DNA of 64,000 nt from Sulfurospirillum diekertiae (GCF_011769985.2 NZ_CP039734.2:1922001-1986000); one strand, 5' to 3'. Numbered from the stretch's first letter, positions 1-7,819 are shown. The notes: generated by a model from the sequence alone, not told the origin. Program-made: numbers and translations.

Positions 1-407
1 TTTTTCTATGCCAATCTCTCTTCTTCTGGTAGTTTCAATCCCCTTATAATCGGGTCAGTATGTAATTTATCAAGGAGAATAAATGATTGTTTCATTTATG
101 GTTTCAATCCCCTTATAATCGGGTCAGTATGTAATTGGATCAGCAGCAGAATAAAACAATCTTTTTAAGGTTTCAATCCCCTTATAATCGGGTCAGTATG
201 TAATCTGAAGCGGTAATGGAGAATTTGGAAGGTCTCTCGTTTCAATCCCCTTATAATCGGGTCAGTATGTAATCAAAAGACGCAAGATCTGCAGAAATTT
301 TAAAAAGTTTCAATCCCCTTATAATCGGGTCAGTATGTAATCAAAATGCTATCGTACAACGATCCAATTGAAGTTTCAATCCCCTTATAATCGGGTCAGT
401 ATGTAAT
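1..407 (-). CRISPR. CRISPR array 1 (partial, runs off left edge)
   Basis: Six copies of a perfect 35-bp repeat start at 32, 101, 170, 239, 307 and 373. The five complete spacers are 34, 34, 34, 33 and 31 bp; bases 1-31 look like the end of a further spacer. Read on the minus strand the repeat ends in GGGGATTGAAAC, the usual 3' end of type I/III repeats, so crRNA transcription should run leftward from the leader at 408-607. The spacer nearest the leader (342-372) should be the newest. No cas gene lies in the window; any would be to the left. Confidence 0.97.
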
Positions 408-607
408 AGCAGAGAATGCCGATACTATCGCACTTTCATTTCTTAGGTAAACCTTACATGATGAAAAATGGCACTTTTTTAAGGTTAAACGCCTTACAAA
501 CGCCCTTTTTTGCATCAATGATTTCTTAAACGAAACTTTCACGTTTTATCGATTTATGCTTGTACATACTCCATTTTATATTTTTCTATCTTAGAGTTCT
601 CTCAAAT
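408..607 (-). promoter_or_regulatory. CRISPR leader 1
   Basis: About 200 bp directly after the last repeat of array 1 are nearly identical to 7415-7614, which follows array 2 in the same position. The similarity stops at about 607, near the shared CTCTCAAA. Conserved AT-rich sequence flanking the ATTGAAAC end of the repeats is where a leader, with promoter and adaptation signals, is expected. I could not pick a convincing -10/-35 pair. Bases 608-834 hold nothing else I recognise. Confidence 0.85.
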
Positions 608-834
608 GGGAGATAACTGAAATATAGAGTTAGCGTTAAACTGTCAACTTTTAAGTCATGTAAAATACTATTTGTTGAAAATAAACACCTTTGCATGTAA
701 AGAAGGAATCAAAGAAAAACCATTGCCGCATAACCACAAAAAAAGATATAAAAGCCAAAAAGTTCTATTTTGGTAAAGAAAAAATGTTCTTTCAATTATA
801 GATAATAGCAAATAAGAGTGTCATAAGATTTATT

Positions 835-1210
835 TGTGGGAATAAAATGCCAATATTATATATAGTTCAGTAGAGGTGTTTTACTATTTGGGAATAAAAT
901 GCCCATATCCTCTAAAGAGGTAGCATCTAAAATCATTTTTGGGAATAAAACCCCTATATTATGAACGACAGTGAATAGTGCTGTATAAAGGCTTCAAAAT
1001 CCTCTCTTAAAAAATTAACTGCAATGCTTGAAATCTTCTATCCATTATTTTTGTCACGAAAAGGGCATATATATACTCTGTCACGATAAAAAAAGTTTTG
1101 TCACGAAAATAGCCTATACCTCTTATAGAGGTTAAAAAGACAACATGAAAAATTCTATTTTTTTGTCACGAAAATGGCTTATATATGAACGATAGTGAAT
1201 AGTGATGTAC
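835..1210. repeat. Two parallel series of three imperfect repeats
   Basis: Series A has GGGAATAAAA at 838, 890 and 941. Series B has TGTCACGAAAA at 1052, 1099 and 1164, plus a variant TGTCACGATAAA at 1079. Each core is followed by a GCC/GGC-like triplet and then ATAT-rich DNA. The tails match by order: A2 and B2 carry a small inverted repeat (CCTCTAAAGAGG at 909; CCTCTTATAGAGG at 1119), and A3 and B3 end in GAACGAYAGTGAATAGTG (963 and 1187). This looks like an array of protein-binding sites duplicated as a unit, with the core replaced. No convincing gene overlaps it. Confidence 0.75.
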
Positions 1211-1276
1211 GAAAATCTTTCACAGAGGCTTTTAGAAGAGGTTAAATGTATCTCTTCTGGAGTGTTTATTTTGAGA

Positions 1277-1399
1277 TTATCGATGCTCTTTGTATTGAGG
1301 GCTGTATTTAGAATAACCCAGTTCATAACGAAGTTTAGCAATCGCTAGAGCAGCTACAATAAAAGATAATGCGCCAAATATGATATTAAACCATGTCAT
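1277..1399 (-). CDS. 40-aa single-pass membrane protein
   Basis: An ATG at 1399 is preceded by GGAAGGATTAACG, a strong ribosome binding site, and opens a 40-codon frame. It starts MTWFNIIFGALSF and is hydrophobic over about residues 4-20 (FGALSFIVAALAIA). The tail is charged (KLRYELGYSKYSPQYKEHR). One transmembrane helix with a short polar, probably cytoplasmic, C-terminus is the simplest reading. It is the last and smallest gene on the minus strand after the lipoprotein at 1478-2410, 78 bp away, and may share its transcript. Function unknown. The start signal and amphipathic layout make it more likely than a chance frame. Confidence 0.6.
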   Translation of the reverse strand: MTWFNIIFGALSFIVAALAIAKLRYELGYSKYSPQYKEHR

Positions 1400-1477
1400 C
1401 GTTAATCCTTCCATGTTTTTGTTTTATGCTTTATAAATTATAGAACAAATTGTTCTAAAACACCAATGGGAAATGTC

Positions 1478-2410
1478 TTATTCCCCTTTTTTATACTCCA
1501 GTTGTTTATCGGTATGTATCAACGTAAAGCTCTGTGCAGGGTTAGCACTGTTTTTACATGTAAAGGTCTCTTGATTCATAAAAACATTGATCGTTGGTGG
1601 ATTCATAGTCTCTAAACGCATAAAAAGATATTCATCCATCGTAATAGGTTTAAATTGTGTTAAGGCATTCGAAACAAAGAGTTCACCGCCATGATAGGTG
1701 CAGTACTTCTGAGCTCCAGTAATACGTTCGTATCTCCAAGGAAAAACAGAGCTATTTTTCTCCAAGTCGAGTAAATCCTCGAACGAAGTGTACTTCGATG
1801 AAATTTGGGCATATTTTGTGCCTTTTAGCCATGTTTTTAAGCCAAGGCTTTGTGCTTTATCGTGTTGAATCAGATAAAAACGTGAATAGGTCTCTTTTAG
1901 ATCTCGTTTATTGCCAAGAATGGCACTTTGATGTAACTCAACGTTATCTTTCATGGAAACGATGGAAAAACCATCATTGGGTGAGAGGCATTGGTAAAAT
2001 CCTTCGTATTTTCCTAATCCTTGTTCTCGTATAGCGCTTTTATAACTCACATAATCAAGACTGAGCAGGGTTGGACGTGCATTTAAAGCTTGAATTGCTT
2101 TATCACCATAAACACTTTTTCCTTTGATGCTTTCACAATAGCCTTTAGCATCATCAAGGACTTCCATGATGTCACGAGCATCTGCCACATTCATTGCTTC
2201 ATCGTAGGTTCGATACTCAATAATTGATTGATGCTCTCTTTCGGCAATCACATTGTAGTTTATTGTCTCACCACCTCGTTTGAGGGCAATGTATTCTTTT
2301 AAAGAAGTTGCTTGCTGCAAAGAGGAAGGATTAGGTTGTGAGGGTGTTGTGGCACAACCGCCAAGAAAAAGTGCTGCTGCTATTAAGGGGAGAACTACTA
2401 TTGGTTTCAT
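1478..2410 (-). CDS. Putative lipoprotein, 310 aa
   Basis: The start at 2410 has GGAGGAATCTT just upstream and gives a clean lipoprotein signal peptide, MKPIVVLPLIAAALFLGGC, with lipobox LGGC and lipidated Cys19. A longer frame open to 2518 adds 36 non-secretory residues and is rejected. The mature part (about 290 residues) has five further cysteines and no family I recognise. Ten bases separate it from the upstream membrane gene, so it is probably translated from the same mRNA as 2421-2729 and 2742-2996. Near its C-terminus the palindrome TTTACATGTAAA (1553-1564) encodes Phe-Thr-Cys-Lys. Likely anchored to the inner or outer membrane; role unknown. Confidence 0.85.
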   Translation of the reverse strand: MKPIVVLPLIAAALFLGGCATTPSQPNPSSLQQATSLKEYIALKRGGETINYNVIAEREHQSIIEYRTYDEAMNVADARDIMEVLDDAKGYCESIKGKSVYGDKAIQALNARPTLLSLDYVSYKSAIREQGLGKYEGFYQCLSPNDGFSIVSMKDNVELHQSAILGNKRDLKETYSRFYLIQHDKAQSLGLKTWLKGTKYAQISSKYTSFEDLLDLEKNSSVFPWRYERITGAQKYCTYHGGELFVSNALTQFKPITMDEYLFMRLETMNPPTINVFMNQETFTCKNSANPAQSFTLIHTDKQLEYKKGE

Positions 2411-2420
2411 AAGATTCCTC

Positions 2421-2729
2421 CTACCATTTGATACCAGCCGTATCATACATTTCAAAATATTTCTCAGTTTTTTTATAAAACTTTTTAGCATTACCATTGT
2501 TATTCCCCGTTGACACATCTTGAAATAAACAGAGCAAAGAGATAAATCCTAAAACAACTTTTGTAAAATCATTAATCATGATTTCATGTATCTGCATCGT
2601 AGCCCTAGTATAATCACAGAAAACCCAATAAGCTATAAAAATACCCAACAGGCATAGTCCAAAAATCACGAAAGCAATCACTAGTTTCACCAAGACCATA
2701 ATGAGGTAATCACGAATCATGGAAAGCAT
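2421..2729 (-). CDS. Small membrane protein, 102 aa
   Basis: ATG at 2729 follows AAAGGAGAATAAAG. Two hydrophobic segments (about residues 10-36 and 58-70) flank a polar loop, and a hydrophilic lysine-rich tail follows. No signal peptidase site is evident, so it is probably an integral inner-membrane protein. It sits between a periplasmic-type small protein (2742-2996) and a lipoprotein (1478-2410) with gaps of 10-12 bp, which suggests one envelope-related operon. I recognise no family. Confidence 0.75.
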   Translation of the reverse strand: MLSMIRDYLIMVLVKLVIAFVIFGLCLLGIFIAYWVFCDYTRATMQIHEIMINDFTKVVLGFISLLCLFQDVSTGNNNGNAKKFYKKTEKYFEMYDTAGIKW

Positions 2730-2741
2730 CTTTATTCTCCT

Positions 2742-2996
2742 TTACAGATTTTTGTTTTTTTCAAACACAAGGTACACATTATTATTCTGGGTATAGGAGT
2801 TTATCAATCGCCATCCATCCCCGTAAAGCTCTTGTGTGGTTGATGATTTTTTAAAATCACCCGAACAGGTCATTGGACTATCTGCAAATGCACCTATCTG
2901 TCTTGCCTCAAAACGACAGGTTGTGACTGATTTTTGCCCTTCGCTTGCAAAGAGACAACCAACGACCATAATCAACGCTAAAAGAACCTTTTTCAT
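2742..2996 (-). CDS. Small exported protein, 84 aa
   Basis: The N-terminus MKKVLLALIMVVGCLFASEG is a Sec signal peptide, with cleavage probably after the FAS or just before EGQK. The mature part has two cysteines that could form a disulfide (TTCRFEA... MTCSGDF). ATG at 2996 follows AAGGAACATCG. This is the first gene of the minus-strand envelope operon and is divergent from the XRE regulator remnant at 3142. An 18-bp palindrome lies in the shared 145-bp promoter region, so regulation by that XRE protein is a reasonable inference. No known family is apparent. Confidence 0.78.
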   Translation of the reverse strand: MKKVLLALIMVVGCLFASEGQKSVTTCRFEARQIGAFADSPMTCSGDFKKSSTTQELYGDGWRLINSYTQNNNVYLVFEKNKNL

Positions 2997-3049
2997 CGAT
3001 GTTCCTTATGACTAATTTATGGATAAAGGATACCGTAAAAGAGCTTATT

Positions 3050-3116
3050 AAACACTTATAAGTGTTTGTTGTAAATCCCGTTAATCACTACTATTTCATC
3101 AACTTATAGGTGTTTA
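3050..3116. promoter_or_regulatory. Operator in divergent promoter region
   Basis: AAACACTTATAAGTGTTT at 3050-3067 is a perfect 18-bp palindrome. A second, imperfect site (AACTTATAGGTGTTTA, 3101-3116) lies about 50 bp downstream. The region separates the minus-strand envelope operon from the XRE regulator frame at 3142. Two related sites between a regulator and a divergent operon are typical of autoregulation by a Cro/C1-type repressor. Confidence 0.6.
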
Positions 3117-3141
3117 TTAAAGGTAATGTATTGTGGAAAAA

Positions 3142-3371
3142 ATGATTGAGCGTTTTATGGATCAAATTGTTGAAAATGTGAAAGCTGAAGAACTAAAAGA
3201 GGTATCAGCCAATTAGTATTAGCACAAATCCTTGGTCATAAATCACCCAATTATGTAGCTAAAATAGAAACACGTAAGCATGATGTCAGTTATAACCTTG
3301 AACACCTTTATAAAATTGCTTCTGAATTTGGTTTGGAAGTGATAGATTTAATCCCTCAGATAAAAAAATGA
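3142..3371 (+). pseudogene. Frameshifted XRE-family HTH regulator
   Basis: The 5' part (MIERFMDQIVENVKAEEL...) is open from ATG 3142 (or GTG 3133) to a stop at 3214. The 3' part continues in the -1 frame from about 3195 (KRGISQLVLAQILGHKSP, then NYVAKIETRKHDVSYNLEHL) to TGA at 3369-3371. Joined, the two give a short single-domain Cro/C1-type helix-turn-helix protein with the recognition-helix pattern SPNYVAKIETRK. One surplus base near the AAAA at 3195-3198 explains the shift. A much more decayed relative lies at 7615-7775. It may be inactive or need frameshifting; the operator in front of it still looks intact. Confidence 0.75.
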
Positions 3372-3593
3372 TGCAGTAACCCTATAGTAAATAGAGCCAA
3401 AAGTCCTCTTGTAGTGATAAGTCAAATATCTCTATATAATCTTAAAAATAATCAAAAAATGTTACTCTTTGGAACTCTACGTAATAAATTTATCCAAAAA
3501 TAGCTCAAAGTGTAAATTTCTCTGGCTCCAAAAAGAAATATATATATAGGGATTCTTTTTTATCAAAAATCTACTTTGCTCAAAAGGTCATTA

Positions 3594-4835
3594 ATGACAC
3601 TTACCATTCACAAAGGGACAAATGAAATAGGTGGAAGTTGTATAGAGCTTTCAACTCAAAGCACTACTATTTTATTCGATTATGGTACACCACTTAATTT
3701 AGAATCAACAAAACTTGATTTTAAAAATAAGAAGATTGATGCCATTGTTATTTCTCATCCACATCAAGATCATTTTGGTGAAATTACAATGGTTGAAACT
3801 ACTATTCCTATTTACTGTGGGAAGCTTTCAAAAGAGCTTATGAACGCAACAAAGCTTTTTACAGGACAAGGACTGCTTGCAAATAAATTTCATCATTTTG
3901 AAGCGTGGAAATCCTTTCAAATTGGAGATATAACCATTACTCCCTATTTGGTTGACCATAGTGCTGTAGATGCGTATGCTTTTTTAGTTGAGTATGATGG
4001 TAAAAAAGTGATTTACAGTGGTGATTTTAGAGCCAATGGCAGGAAATCAAAACTCTTTGAAAATATGCTGACACAAAAGAAGCTCAAAAATGCTGATGTT
4101 CTTTTGATGGAAGGAACAATGCTTCAACGCAACAACGAAGAGTTCCCCACTGAAATCAGTGTCGAAAACAAGATTGTTGAGACGCTAAAAAATACTGAAG
4201 TCATCACCTTTATGATTGGTTCATCTCAAAATATTGACTCTCTAGTTTCTGCTTACAGAGCATGTAAAAAAGCAGAAAAAATCTTTGTGATCGACATGTA
4301 CACCGCATGGATACTTGAAAAAATGTCAAGTGTTTCAGCCTCTATTCCAACAATGGATTGGAAAAACGTTTTTGTCCTGAAATCGTATGGCGGAAGCTAT
4401 TATGAGAAAATCAAGAAAAACCGTGACTATTTTGGTGATTTTCAATACAGACTTTTTAGCAATGTCATCTTGCTTGATGATATTCAAAAAGAGCCATCAC
4501 GTTATTATGTAAAAATCTCTCCTTGGCATATTGAAAAGCTTTTAAAAAAGCTTGATACCTCTAGCGCAAATATTATCTATTCTCAATGGCTTGGCTATTT
4601 GAAACCTGAATTTAGCGATAAAAAAACAGTGGATCTCTTTAAAAAATTACAAGAGAATCATAACTGGGTTTATGCGCATACTAGCGGACACGCTGACCTT
4701 GAAAGTTTAAAAAAGTTTTCAGAAGCATTAAGCCCAAAAGCTTTAGTTCCTATTCATACGGAACATAAAGATGCGTTTTGTAAACATTTTGAAAATACCG
4801 TTGTCCTTGAAGACGGTATGCCCTTTACCATTTAA
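3594..4835 (+). CDS. MBL-fold/beta-CASP RNase J-like hydrolase
   Basis: The 413-residue protein has the full metallo-beta-lactamase set: GGS near residue 14, SHPHQDH (His55, His57, Asp59, His60), DHSAVDAY (His122) and SGDFR (Asp144). Late motifs HTSGH (362-366) and PIHTEH (His388, His391) are those of beta-CASP RNA/DNA nucleases such as RNase J. Zinc-dependent cleavage of nucleic acid is the likely activity. ATG 3594 is preferred over the in-frame TTG at 3576 because AAAGGT sits about 7 bases ahead. It leads a plus-strand operon with the acidic protein (16-bp gap) and the PD-(D/E)XK-like protein. It is shorter than housekeeping RNase J (about 550-650 aa), consistent with an accessory role. 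Confidence 0.85.
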   Translation: MTLTIHKGTNEIGGSCIELSTQSTTILFDYGTPLNLESTKLDFKNKKIDAIVISHPHQDHFGEITMVETTIPIYCGKLSKELMNATKLFTGQGLLANKFHHFEAWKSFQIGDITITPYLVDHSAVDAYAFLVEYDGKKVIYSGDFRANGRKSKLFENMLTQKKLKNADVLLMEGTMLQRNNEEFPTEISVENKIVETLKNTEVITFMIGSSQNIDSLVSAYRACKKAEKIFVIDMYTAWILEKMSSVSASIPTMDWKNVFVLKSYGGSYYEKIKKNRDYFGDFQYRLFSNVILLDDIQKEPSRYYVKISPWHIEKLLKKLDTSSANIIYSQWLGYLKPEFSDKKTVDLFKKLQENHNWVYAHTSGHADLESLKKFSEALSPKALVPIHTEHKDAFCKHFENTVVLEDGMPFTI

Positions 4836-4851
4836 GACATAAGGGAAAACC

Positions 4852-5400
4852 ATGCAAGAAACGAATGAAAAACTCATTTTAACGTTTGAAAATGTTTACA
4901 AAGAAAATAGCTACAGAGGCTATCAGATTGATGATTTAACGGATTTTAAAAGTGAAAGCATTGATGTTGAGATGGAAGATATAAAAGAAGACATTATTGC
5001 TAATATCAAAGCCTATTTGAATATTGAAAACAACACAAGTTCCTTCATCTACAATGACATAGAGACTATTTTAGAAGGTGATTTTCTTTTGGACTATACG
5101 ATTGAGACGGTTGATGTGGTTTTTCACGATCACTACACGTATGATGATTATAAGCATGACAATTCCTTGTATATCGATATGTATGAAGATCATTGTTTAA
5201 AAATAGAAAATAAATATGAAGAATTAGATCATGATATAAGCCAAGAACAAATGGACGTTTTTGAGGATGCTCTTCATGAAGAAACACAAGAATTTATTGA
5301 TAATACAAGCAGCTATATTGCCAATGAAGGTGCGTATTTTATATCAAATTATTACTATACTGTTGATGTGGTTATAACGCTTACAAAGTCTATATTCTAA
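4852..5400 (+). CDS. Very acidic hypothetical protein, 182 aa
   Basis: I count about 44 Asp/Glu against roughly 10 Lys/Arg, so the net charge is near -34. There is no signal peptide or membrane segment. Acidic residues are spread along the whole chain with many Tyr, as in DNA-mimic proteins, but I recognise no family. ATG 4852 has AAGGGAAAACC ahead. It lies between two likely nucleases with gaps of 16 and 21 bp, so a role as inhibitor, antitoxin or nucleic-acid mimic for one of them is a fair hypothesis, not a demonstrated function. Confidence 0.75.
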   Translation: MQETNEKLILTFENVYKENSYRGYQIDDLTDFKSESIDVEMEDIKEDIIANIKAYLNIENNTSSFIYNDIETILEGDFLLDYTIETVDVVFHDHYTYDDYKHDNSLYIDMYEDHCLKIENKYEELDHDISQEQMDVFEDALHEETQEFIDNTSSYIANEGAYFISNYYYTVDVVITLTKSIF

Positions 5401-5421
5401 AATCAAAATTAAAGGAAAAAA

Positions 5422-6078
5422 ATGGAATTTCTAGAAAAATTGATGCAAGTCATTGTTGATGAAGGAATCCAAACGCCAAAAGCTCAAGTGGAGCGCTATC
5501 TAAGTCCTATATTAGGACTGTTTTTGGAAGAAATATTGAAAAAAACATTTCACAAAGAATATCAAATGATTGTTCCAGAGTTTCCAATAAGAAAAGGTAC
5601 GATTGCAAAATCTGTCGGAAGTGAACAATCGGAATCAAATCAATCAACTAATATAGATTATCTTATGTACAATCAAACTGAGAATAAATTTGTTTTCATT
5701 GAATTAAAAACGGATTCAAAATCATTCAAGCCTTCTCAACGTAAAATTTATGAAGACCTAAAATGTGTTGCTAAAGATAAAAACAATATATTTGGGCAAC
5801 TCCTTTACGATGATTTAGAAAAAATATTAAGCAAGAGTACATCAAAAGATAAATATAAATATCTTAAAACAAAATGGAATGATTCCATGAGTGCTATTAA
5901 TGATATGGAAATTATTTACATTGTACCAGCAAAAACTGGATTAAAAGAAGAGGTAGGGAGGGAAGATGAAAACAAGCTATGCGTCTTGTATTTTAATGAC
6001 CTTCCTGTGGAATTATCGCTTTTTTCTGAGGAATGGAAAATCATTTTAGAGTATTTAAAAAAACTTGATATGAATTAG
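5422..6078 (+). CDS. PD-(D/E)XK nuclease-like protein, 218 aa
   Basis: The core NIDYLMYN... FVFIELKTD carries Asp79, Glu94 and Lys96 on two predicted beta strands, the D...ExK pattern of PD-(D/E)XK nucleases. An upstream Glu in the N-terminal helical part could complete the site. The rest is mixed helix with no further domain I can name. ATG 5422 follows AAAGGAAAAAA. It is the third gene of the operon with the MBL-fold nuclease and the acidic protein. Ten bases after its stop lies a run of ten C (6089-6098). A catalytically active DNA or RNA nuclease is inferred from the motif only. Confidence 0.65.
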   Translation: MEFLEKLMQVIVDEGIQTPKAQVERYLSPILGLFLEEILKKTFHKEYQMIVPEFPIRKGTIAKSVGSEQSESNQSTNIDYLMYNQTENKFVFIELKTDSKSFKPSQRKIYEDLKCVAKDKNNIFGQLLYDDLEKILSKSTSKDKYKYLKTKWNDSMSAINDMEIIYIVPAKTGLKEEVGREDENKLCVLYFNDLPVELSLFSEEWKIILEYLKKLDMN

Positions 6079-6088
6079 TTTTAAAACT

Positions 6089-6098
6089 CCCCCCCCCC
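6089..6098. repeat. C10 homopolymer tract
   Basis: Ten consecutive C lie between the stop of the PD-(D/E)XK-like gene (6078) and the stop of the convergent lipoprotein gene (6126). Poly-C/G tracts of this length are the classic slippage sites of Campylobacterota, but this one lies outside both reading frames, so it would change only the transcript ends. Confidence 0.8.
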
Positions 6099-6125
6099 AA
6101 TATTTTTTTCTTATTATTCTTGATC

Positions 6126-6491
6126 CTATTGTGGCGGGGTACCATTCATAACGTCAACATGATTGACGTTATTTGTGTGAATAATCCCACTATCAAAATA
6201 TGATGTTTGACTTGTATTAGATTCGTTCATACTTTGATTGTTTTCAGTCAAAAAAATGGTTTCTTGTTGCTGTGGTTTTTGTTCTTCTTCTCTAGAACTG
6301 TCAACGAGCGCGCCTATGCCATAAATTGTTACACCTAGCGTGATCGTAACAGCAGTTGAAATCGGTTCTCCTGTTTGATTAACCAAAGCGAATTCTCCAC
6401 CAAATTTTTTCATATCTTTGCCAGCACACCCTGTAAAAACAAAAAAGACGGCTACTAAAACTAAGATGTTTGTAAAATGGTTTTTTTTCAA
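6126..6491 (-). CDS. Putative lipoprotein, 121 aa
   Basis: MKKNHFTNILVLVAVFFVFTGC is a lipoprotein signal peptide with lipobox FTGC. The mature protein has a short hydrophobic stretch (ITLGVTIYGIGALV) and a Gln/Asn/Ser-rich tail. Its start overlaps the stop of the upstream membrane gene (6488-6928) by four bases, indicating translational coupling. It converges with the nuclease operon. No family recognised. Confidence 0.75.
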   Translation of the reverse strand: MKKNHFTNILVLVAVFFVFTGCAGKDMKKFGGEFALVNQTGEPISTAVTITLGVTIYGIGALVDSSREEEQKPQQQETIFLTENNQSMNESNTSQTSYFDSGIIHTNNVNHVDVMNGTPPQ

Positions 6492-6928
6492 TTTTGGTCG
6501 TCCCTTCTGCTGCTTGCCATAGCTAAAATAAAAGCAATGGTGATCAGTATAATTGAGAACGTAACCATATAAATATACGAAAATGTTGCAAATAAAAGCG
6601 AAGTATTTCTATATATTCTGACATACAAAGCAATAAATCCAACCAAAATACCAAAAACAATTAATTTCATCACCTCTTCACCAGAAAGAAGCCCTGTACC
6701 TGAAGAGATTAATATTCCCAAAAATATTGCTACGCCAATACACGCAGCTAGAAATAAAATGTAATTCCAATTCTCAGAAACAACCGGGTACTGGTAATGT
6801 CTCTCTCCATAGCTATTGATAAACCATCCAATAGAAACATATAAAAATATGACAAGTGCTATAACAATTACTTTTGAATTCGATGCACCAAGAGCATTGT
6901 TAATGTGTACTATAAAGTCGTTAAACAT
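6488..6928 (-). CDS. Four-helix membrane protein, 146 aa
   Basis: The sequence alternates hydrophobic stretches at about residues 18-36, 50-72, 84-103 and 112-136, giving four predicted transmembrane helices with short loops. ATG 6928 follows AAAGGAAAAAA. It is coupled to the downstream lipoprotein gene by a four-base overlap. It sits just outside CRISPR array 2, within the segment bracketed by the two arrays. No catalytic motif or family is apparent. Confidence 0.72.
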   Translation of the reverse strand: MFNDFIVHINNALGASNSKVIVIALVIFLYVSIGWFINSYGERHYQYPVVSENWNYILFLAACIGVAIFLGILISSGTGLLSGEEVMKLIVFGILVGFIALYVRIYRNTSLLFATFSYIYMVTFSIILITIAFILAMASSRRDDQN

Positions 6929-7034
6929 TTTTTTCCTTTATTTGTTTTAATAAGGAATAATAGAGTATTGAAGTGACAAATATAGTCAATTTGTAAATAA
7001 AAACTGGGATATATTTATTGTGAAGACTTTTATG

Positions 7035-7414
7035 GCAAATCCATAAAAATTATTGGGTCAGTATGTAATTAAGATCTTCCACTGTTAGAAAAAACCATCG
7101 AAAAGTTTCAATCCCCTTATAATCGGGTCAGTATGTAATTTAAAAAAGACGGTAAGAGTAAAAGTTTAGCTTTTGTTTCAATCCCCTTATAATCGGGTCA
7201 GTATGTAATATATCTATCTAGAGAATTAATCAATTTCATCGAGTTTCAATCCCCTTATAATCGGGTCAGTATGTAATAAAAAACTAAAGAGGTTAAATTA
7301 GAGCGAAATAGGTTTCAATCCCCTTATAATCGGGTCAGTATGTAATCAAAGACAGGAAGGAAAATCGATATACACACAGGTTTCAATCCCCTTATAATCG
7401 GGTCAGTATGTAAT
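7035..7414 (-). CRISPR. CRISPR array 2 with degenerate end repeat
   Basis: Five perfect 35-bp repeats start at 7105, 7175, 7243, 7312 and 7380 and are identical to those of array 1. A degenerate terminal copy at 7035-7069 keeps only the half ending GGGTCAGTATGTAAT. The five spacers are 35, 35, 33, 34 and 33 bp and share nothing obvious with those of array 1. The leader adjoins the right end (7415), so transcription runs leftward and the degenerate copy is at the old end. No cas gene is adjacent. Confidence 0.97.
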
Positions 7415-7614
7415 AGCAGAGAATGCCGATACTATCGCACTTTCATTTCTTAGGTAAACCTTACATGATGAAAAATGGCACTTTTTTAAGGTTAAACGCC
7501 TTACAAACGCCCTTTTTTGCATCAATGATTTTTTAAACGAAACTTTCACGTTTTATCGATTTCTGCTTGTACATACATCATTTTATATTTTTCTATCTTA
7601 TAGTTCTCTCAAAG
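7415..7614 (-). promoter_or_regulatory. CRISPR leader 2
   Basis: This 200-bp stretch is almost identical to leader 1 (408-607), with scattered substitutions such as ATTTCTTAAA against ATTTTTTAAA near 7531. Its position next to the ATTGAAAC end of the repeats and its conservation between loci mark it as the leader. Divergence begins at about 7612, where the remnant of an XRE gene starts. Confidence 0.85.
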
Positions 7615-7775
7615 AGAAGTTAAAGAAAAAATCAGAAACAAAGAATTGTCTTATAACCTCTTAAGAAGTATCATCCAATATGGCTAAGATTGAAACTCGT
7701 AAGCGTGATGCCAAGTACCCTTATAGAGAATGGCTTACGAGTTTTATCGCAAAATAATGGATTTAATGCCGTAGG
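7615..7775 (+). pseudogene. Remnant of XRE-family HTH gene
   Basis: Broken frames encode VKEKIRNKELSYNLL, then in another frame NMAKIETRKRDAKYP, then IMDLMP before a stop. These match, in order, segments of the XRE protein at 3142-3371 (YVAKIETRKHD; EVIDLIP). Several indels are needed to restore one frame, so this is a relic. It directly follows CRISPR leader 2. Confidence 0.6.
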
Positions 7776-7819
7776 TAGAAATACAACTAAAAAACGATGT
7801 AATAGTTACTAAATTGCGT

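Noticed and set aside
1132-1341. 69-codon minus-strand frame
   Set aside because: It overlaps the repeat series and the 40-aa gene in another frame, has no ribosome site, and its product has no protein-like pattern.
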